Of a DNA stretch of 64,000 nt, positions 59,025 through 64,000 are shown one piece after another. The notes under the pieces are model-generated. The model did no database searches. It worked only from the letters and a program-made list of their open reading frames with translations, and was not told the DNA's origin. A program made the translations under genes and the position numbers. The stretch is from Cephalopachus bancanus (taxonomy: Eukaryota; Chordata; Mammalia; Primates; Tarsiidae): the NCBI GenBank assembly GCA_027257055.1, contig JAPVLO010000056.1, forward strand, positions 2,232,001 through 2,296,000. Direction: 5' to 3'. The first letter of the stretch is position 1; each line of letters opens with the position of its first letter.

Positions 59025-59589
59025 CAGATCTCAACCTGCTTTCTTAACTAGTTCATTGCATAATTAGCATGAGATTTGAAGCAATTTTTTTCTACACTGG
59101 GCGGGGGTTGCCTGGTTCTCAGAGGCTGTGGCAGTTCTGGCAGTAACAGGCATCCTTCCTGCTTTGCCCAGTGGGCCAGCCTGGCTTCAAAATGGCAGCA
59201 GCAGCGATAGTGCTGTGGGAAGAGGCTGAGTCTTGGAGCCAGGCAAGCTTGTGGCTCATGCCCCTCACCCTGGTTAAGTTTTTTAACCTGTGAGAAGATG
59301 GCATGGGGTAAAAAATCATGGTCTTGGAGATCCGCTCTCTCATTTCTGTTGACTGATTTGCAAAATGAGACATCATCATGATGAGGTGCAGGAAGTAGGC
59401 TTTGAAATCAAGCCAACTACTTCAAATTTTGCCTCTGTGAAATTTGGGTCAGGGGTTACTTAGCTTTTAGGAATCTCAGTTTTCTTACACTGTATATTAA
59501 AGTAGGGCTAATCTCCCAGGATTGTTATAGGGATTAAATGAGATAGCCAATCCTGTTATGTCTCAGCATGTAATAATAAAAGCCAGCCC

Positions 59590-59800
59590 ATAGTAAACAT
59601 TTCATCAGCATTTTAATATGGTTTCAATAGCCCTATTAGGTAATATTATTTTTAACATAGTTTTACAGATGGAAAAGCTGTAGTTCAGAGATGTCAAGGA
59701 CCTCGCTTGAGTTTTCAAAGCCAGGATATGGTTAACATTCAAATTCAATTATCCGAGCCCAGACTTTATATTCCGAGCTTTCTGTCTCTTTGGCTGTTCA
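59590..59800 (+). repeat. MIR SINE, sense
   Basis: 'aatagccctattaggtaata', 'tttacagatggaaaagctgt', 'agttcagagatgtcaaggac'. Confidence 0.8.
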
Positions 59801-60004
59801 ACAATTGTTAGTTCTCTTCAGTACTCATCTCTCTAAAATTATAATAGTTTGATGCATGGGGGATTGATATAATATTAAAGGATAATCTTTATAAACCCTC
59901 TAGCACTATACCTCCATATAGAGGAGAACAATAAATGCTCATTCCTCAGTTCTTACAAGCCATGTTTTACTGGAAGGAAAATGTGCACAACTTTCTTTTT
60001 TGCT

Positions 60005-60510
60005 TAACTTTTTTTTCCCAGCAATCTTACTCTGTCTCCCAGGCTGGGGTGCAGTGGCACCAGTCACAGGCTTCTCCTGGGAGCCCTAACCTCCAGGGCT
60101 CAAGTGATCCTTCTGCCTCAGCCTCCCAAGTAGCTAGGACTACAGGCGTGCACCACTATGCCCAGCTAACTTTTTTATTTTTATTTTATTTTATTTATTT
60201 ATTTTTAAGTGAGTAAGTAGGATTTATTGAAAGACAGAAAAACTCCCACAGTGGGCAGAGACCCAAGGGGATTGCCAACTTAGAGCTTATTTTATTCTTT
60301 TTTTTGAGTAGTCTATCAGACTGGAGTGCGTGCAGCCTCCAGGTGATTGCCTCAGCTTATAGCCTCAGGCATCTAGACTTATTTCTATTTGAATAGAGTG
60401 AGGTCCTACTGTGTTTCCCAGGCTAGTCTTCAACTTTTGGGCTCAGTGATCCCACCTCAGCCTCCCAAAATCCTGGGATTACAAGTATGAGCCACCACAC
60501 ACAACTGGTT
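60005..60510 (-). mobile_element. Alu remnant(s), antisense, interrupted just upstream of C8A exon 2
   Basis: The right arm covers 60005-60176 ('ctgtctcccaggctggggtg', 'cctcccaagtagctaggact'), followed by about 110 bp of other sequence, then degenerate Alu pieces at 60297-60510 ending 'cctgggattacaagtatgag'. The last Alu base lies about 50 bp before the exon acceptor. Confidence 0.8.
60178..60296 (-). mobile_element. Retroposed fragment with poly(A) tail, antisense; LTR-like 3' end
   Basis: Read on the minus strand it ends with an AATAAA signal ('tctttcaataaatcctactt') then an A-rich tail (reverse of 60178-60208). Upstream is 'cccttgggtctctgcccact' + 'gtgggag', which resembles the R/U5 region of an ERV1-type LTR. 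Family uncertain. Confidence 0.45.
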
Positions 60511-60562
60511 TTGCTTAAATTTTGCATCTCAAAATTGATGCAGGGGTCTTTCCTCTCTTTAG

Positions 60563-60656
60563 GAGAGTACGTCGGGCAGCTACCCCCATAGCAGTTACCT
60601 GCCAGCTGAGTAACTGGTCAGAGTGGACAGACTGCTTTCCATGCCAGGACAAAAAG
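60563..60656 (+). CDS. C8A: C8A exon 2: propeptide cleavage site and start of TSP type-1 domain
   Basis: The acceptor (pyrimidine-rich TCTTTCCTCTCTTTAG, 60547-60562) and donor (GTAAGA, 60657) bound 94 nt. Joined to exon 1 they read [19 protein letters not shown] and then [17 protein letters not shown] (residues 27-30) is a basic, furin-like propeptide end, so the mature chain starts at Ala31. NWSEWTDC (43-50) is the WxxW motif of the first thrombospondin type-1 repeat, a known C-mannosylation context in complement proteins, and Cys39, Cys50 and Cys53 belong to the disulfide framework. The exon ends on a codon boundary (phase 0). Residue 35 is Ile where I recall Ala in human. The next exon, with the rest of this TSP domain and the LDL-receptor class A domain, is not found before the window ends, so the gene is partial here. 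Confidence 0.96.
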
Positions 60657-61469
60657 GTAAGACATGTAGAACTAGTTTTGGAACATTTCATGTTTGACGT
60701 GTGTTAGGCATTCAAGATAAGCAGTCTGGGCTTTAGATCTAGGGGACTGGGGAAAAATCGGGTTTAGAGGTAGGTATTTGAAAGCCATGGGCAGGTGAAT
60801 GATGAAACTTATTTCTGCTTTTCCTGATTTGGTTTGTAAGGTGTTATTGGGCGAGGCTGCAAAAGATGTGGATGCTATGACTCACAGGCAGAAAGTGGCA
60901 ATCTGGACATGGGCACATTCATCTTAGGCTTCTCTACATCCAGACCAATCTATTGCCCTTCAATGAGGCTCAGAAACTAATGGCTTAGAAACAAAATGCC
61001 AAGCTGTCCAGGGGATCTGAGTCGCAAAAGGCATAGCTGCCTAGGGGGAGTTGAGATGAACCAGGGACTGCCACCGAGGGTGTTCCTGGGAATCCCACTT
61101 CCATGGACTAAAAAGGCAGACACACCCAGTGAACAGAGGCATGTCCACTTGGCTCCATCTAAATGGTTCTGAACAGCCCTAAATATCTTTAAACATATTG
61201 CATATGAAAGGATGGGGACATTGGGAGCTCTCTGCTCTGGCAGGGAGGAATATTAACAGTATTTGTTCAGAATCACAGACTCATGATGATATTGAAACAC
61301 AGTCTACCTTCTACCGTTGTTTGAAAATTTCCTTCAGAAACATGTCTGTGTTGGATACTGCCTCCCGTACTTGGTATACCACTGCCTGGACCTTGGCTAT
61401 TGGCACACCACTGCCAAGTTTAAGTGTTTAAGTTTCAGCTCTGCAATTTAGATCTGGCTTTGCACTTAC

Positions 61470-61645
61470 CTGCTGTCTTACTTTTGGCATATTTTAAAAA
61501 TTCTTCTCTGTGCCTCAGTTTCCTTATCTACAAATGGGAGTCGTAACAGTATCTGCATTCTCGAGTTATTATGACCGATAGATAAGTCATGTACACAAAG
61601 CGCTTTTCATGGCCTCTGGCTCAGAGGAAGTGTTCAAGACATGTC
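61470..61645 (+). repeat. MIR SINE, sense
   Basis: 'ctctgtgcctcagtttcctt', 'atctacaaatgggagtcgta', 'ggctcagaggaagtgttcaa'. Confidence 0.82.
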
Positions 61646-62014
61646 AGCTGCTTTTCCAATAATTCTGTGTGCCTCCCTCCTCTCTAACCCTACTCCCACT
61701 GCCTTGAATCAAGCCCTGTTTTTCCTACCTGAGCTCTTGCAGGGACTGCGGATGGTCATCTTGCCTCCAGACCCACCTCTCAGCTACGCATGGAGGTGCT
61801 CTGTGAGTGTTTTGGATGAGCTGTTCAAAATCACAGAGCTAGTAAGTGGCGGAAACACACACAATCTGGACCTAGTTCATTCAGCTTCAAAGCCTGAAAT
61901 TCATTATTCTGTCTCTCTCATCTCTGAGAAATGCCAAAGAATCCTGAACTTCCCCTGTTTAAAAGTATCTGGATCCAAATGCTCATTTTGCTCTGACATC
62001 CTGTGTCAATTTCC

Positions 62015-62455
62015 TGTGTCAGCGGAAAGAAGTCACCACAAATTTGGTGACTTAAAAGAACAAAAATGTATTCCCTTATAGTTGTGGAGGCCAGAAGTCC
62101 AAAATTAAGATATCAGCAGGGCCATACTCCCTCTTAGAGGGTCCAGGAGAGAATCTGTTCTATGCCTTTGCCAGCTTCTGGTGGCTGTGGACAATCTTTA
62201 GCTCATGTCTACACCGCTCTAGTTTCTGTCTCCCTGGTCACAGTGTCTCCTCCTCTTCTGTGTGTCTTCCTGAAATCTTCTTCTGCCTTCTTATAAGGAC
62301 CCCAAAATGGCACTTAGGGCCACCCAGATAATCCAGAGTAATCCCCTCCTCTCAAAAACCTTAATAATGTCTGCAAAAGCTCCTTTTCCAAATAAAGTAA
62401 CATTTCCAGGTTCCATGGATTAGGATACTTTTGCTTGGTCATGAGTCAACCTATT
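62015..62455 (-). mobile_element. ERVL-MaLR (MLT1-like) LTR, antisense
   Basis: 'accacaaatttggtgactta', 'tgtggaggccagaagtccaa', 'gccagcttctggtggctgtg', 'cttcttataaggaccccaaa', 'ttttccaaataaagtaacat'. Confidence 0.88.
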
Positions 62456-62879
62456 ATATATCCTAAATAAAAATTTCTCAAGTGCTTCCACTTAGATAGC
62501 AGATAGCACAAGTGAATGCCTTGCAGTTTAAGTCAGAATGGAATTACTTTCTTGGTGTTTCAAAAAGACATATGTGTTTTTAAAAGTAATCCTTAAAATA
62601 ATTAAATTCTATTAATTATTTAAGTGAAAGACCCCTCTAGTTTCATTTTATTAATATGTCTCTTCCTCTCAAAATCACCCAAACAAAGATGTGCATTTCT
62701 GGAAAAAAAACATTATCTGCTAGCTAGAAAAGAAAATTATGTCTTAATGATACCAACCACAGGCAATAGGATGGAGACACCCCCAAGGGAGTATCGGCAC
62801 CAACCTTCCTGCAACACAATGTCTTCATTATTTGATAGCAACCTAGAAAATAGAGAACAGATGGGAATGAAACTTACAG

Positions 62880-63070
62880 CTTGCACCATCATTTTAAGTA
62901 TAGGTACCGTAAGAAGGATGACAATGGCACTGATTGTCACTATTTGTTACATCATTTCTATGGACCAGGCACCGTGCTAATGCTTTAAACCCATTGTCTT
63001 GTATGACTTTCACAGACAACTGTAAATGCAATTGCTAGATATCATCGCCCACTTTGTTTAGGTCACCCAT
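62880..63070 (+). repeat. MIR fragment, sense
   Basis: 'ctatggaccaggcaccgtgc', 'taatgctttaaacccattgt', then an Alu follows. Confidence 0.7.
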
Positions 63071-63085
63071 TAAGAAAGACAGAGC

Positions 63086-63431
63086 TGAGGCCGGGTGTGG
63101 TGGCTCAAGCCTGTAATCCCGGCACTTTGGGAGGTCGAGATGAGAGAATTGCCTGAGCCCAGGGGTTTGAGCCCAGCCTGGGCAACTTGGCAAGACCTCA
63201 TTTCTGCAGTCAATCAAAAAAAAAATTAACCGTGTATGGTAACACATGCCTGTAGTTACAGCTACTTGGATGGCTGAGGCAGAAGGGTCACCTGAGCCCA
63301 GCAGGACAAGGCTGCGGTGGCTGTGAGAGTGCCACTGCCTTCCTGCCTGGGCGACAGTGAGACTCCGACTCAAAAAAAAAAAAAAAAGTCTGAAAAAGAA
63401 ACATTAAAAAAAAAATAAAAGAAAGGAAGGA
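63086..63431 (+). mobile_element. Alu, lineage-specific subfamily, sense
   Basis: 'ggccgggtgtggtggctcaa', 'ttgcctgagcccaggggttt', 'gcccagcaggacaaggctgc', 'gactccgactc', with a long complex A-rich tail. Duplication 'agacagagc' at 63077-63085 and 63432-63440. Confidence 0.94.
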
Positions 63432-63594
63432 AGACAGAGCCAAGATTTAAAACTTGATCAATCTGACTCCAAAAAGCCTGAGTAGGTGACCACTCCACTT
63501 TACTGCCTCCCCCTGTACCAGCCCAGAGAGGAATGAATAACATTAGTGGTTATGTAATCCAATTCCTTCTGGAGTGGCCCAACAGCTGAATTCA

Positions 63595-63910
63595 AGAATG
63601 ATGATGATGTTGGTAACTATTATTATTGAGTGTATGGCAGAAACCAGGCAAAGTGCTGACTTCTTTAGATGTATCCTTACTAATGTTTGCAGTGCACATC
63701 TCATTTTACAAATGAAGAAGCTGAGGATCAGAGACGTTAAGTACCAGGTGATGTGTATCTAGTAAGTAACAGAACTAGAATTCTCACCCAGCTCAAAATG
63801 GGATTTCTAACAGCACTTCAGCTAAAACTTGTGAAGACTGAATAAGAAAAAAACATAAAAAGTGTTTGGCTAATAGTAAGCACTCAATAAATGGTAGCGA
63901 CCATCACCAC
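63595..63910 (+). repeat. MIR SINE(s), sense
   Basis: 'cattttacaaatgaagaagc', 'tgaggatcagagacgttaag', then 'taatagtaagcactcaataa'. Probably the 3' half of one MIR and the end of a second. Confidence 0.78.
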
Positions 63911-64000
63911 TATCATGTTGGTAACTACAGGCTTTAAAAACCCACTGGACTTTTGAAAGAGTAAGAAAGAGAACTGATTGTACATTTGTATTCTGATTAC

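Larger units (their letters stand above)
44357..60562 (+). other. C8A: C8A intron 1 (about 16.2 kb, phase 2)
   Basis: The intron runs from the GTAAGTG donor after exon 1 to the TTTAG acceptor before exon 2; the joined frame reproduces the expected C8 alpha residues across the junction. It holds an L1 3' end with an Alu, an antisense L1 carrying a mariner remnant and an Alu, MIR and L2 fragments, a nested Alu pair, a hAT-type transposon with a MaLR LTR inside, and another L1 3' end. No other exon is recognisable in it. Human intron 1 is of the same order of size as far as I recall. Confidence 0.93.
60657..64000 (+). other. C8A: C8A intron 2, 5' portion, running off the window
   Basis: It begins with the donor GTAAGA directly after the Lys-Lys codons. 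I looked for the following C8A exon (YRHRSLLQ-like coding sequence) and do not see it before 64000. The stretch contains unique sequence, a MIR around 61470-61640, a MaLR LTR, a full Alu and two MIR fragments near the end. A 146-codon open frame at 61641-62081 has no family resemblance and partly covers repeat sequence. Confidence 0.88.

Noticed and set aside
61641..62081. 146-codon open frame in C8A intron 2
   Set aside because: No family resemblance, runs into an antisense MaLR LTR, and the frame has no splice context linking it to C8A.

Overview
This is vertebrate nuclear DNA from a primate, most likely not human. Dimeric Alu elements are everywhere, which points to Primates. None has the AluS/AluY sequence of monkeys and apes, and none has the lemur/loris-type linker. 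Instead, about a dozen copies belong to one derived subfamily that resembles AluJ (hallmarks: 'ggctgggctcggtggctcag', 'ctacaataaatcaaaaa', 'tacttggaaggctgag', 'actccaactc'). Several of these still have clean target-site duplications. An Alu lineage of its own, with neither monkey nor lemur types, suggests a tarsier (inference, roughly 70% sure). The few coding residues visible differ from the human protein as I recall it.

The only protein-coding gene I can support is the 5' part of C8A, the complement component 8 alpha chain, on the + strand. Exon 1 (44280-44356) encodes the initiator Met, the signal peptide and part of the propeptide. Exon 2 (60563-60656) completes the dibasic propeptide end and starts the first thrombospondin type-1 domain. 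Intron 1 is 16.2 kb (44357-60562, phase 2). Intron 2 starts at 60657 (phase 0) and runs off the window. A near-palindromic HNF1-like site lies about 165 bp upstream of the ATG, which fits a liver-expressed terminal complement gene.

The roughly 44 kb upstream of C8A is intergenic. It holds interspersed repeats (Alu, MIR, L2, ERVL-MaLR LTRs, L1, DNA transposons), microsatellites and unique sequence with no convincing exon. In human the upstream neighbour is FYB2, in the opposite orientation; I could not recognise any of its coding exons here. A GC-richer stretch at 6.4-7.0 kb and a CpG-bearing unique block at 23.4-23.6 kb with a CTCF-like motif are the best regulatory candidates outside the C8A promoter.

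Intron 1 of C8A records nested transposition. A mariner remnant and an Alu sit inside an antisense L1, next to a sense L1 3' end that carries its own Alu. There is an Alu inside another Alu, an Alu inside a MaLR LTR, and a MaLR LTR inside a hAT-type transposon. I found no unknown multi-gene system. The most unusual items are small: a perfect 16-bp-arm hairpin (40703-40744), a short local templated duplication lodged in an Alu (14766-14810 copied from 13911-13956 or the reverse), and a small inverted-repeat element at 41729-41957. Long open frames elsewhere fall in repeats or lack splice and codon support.
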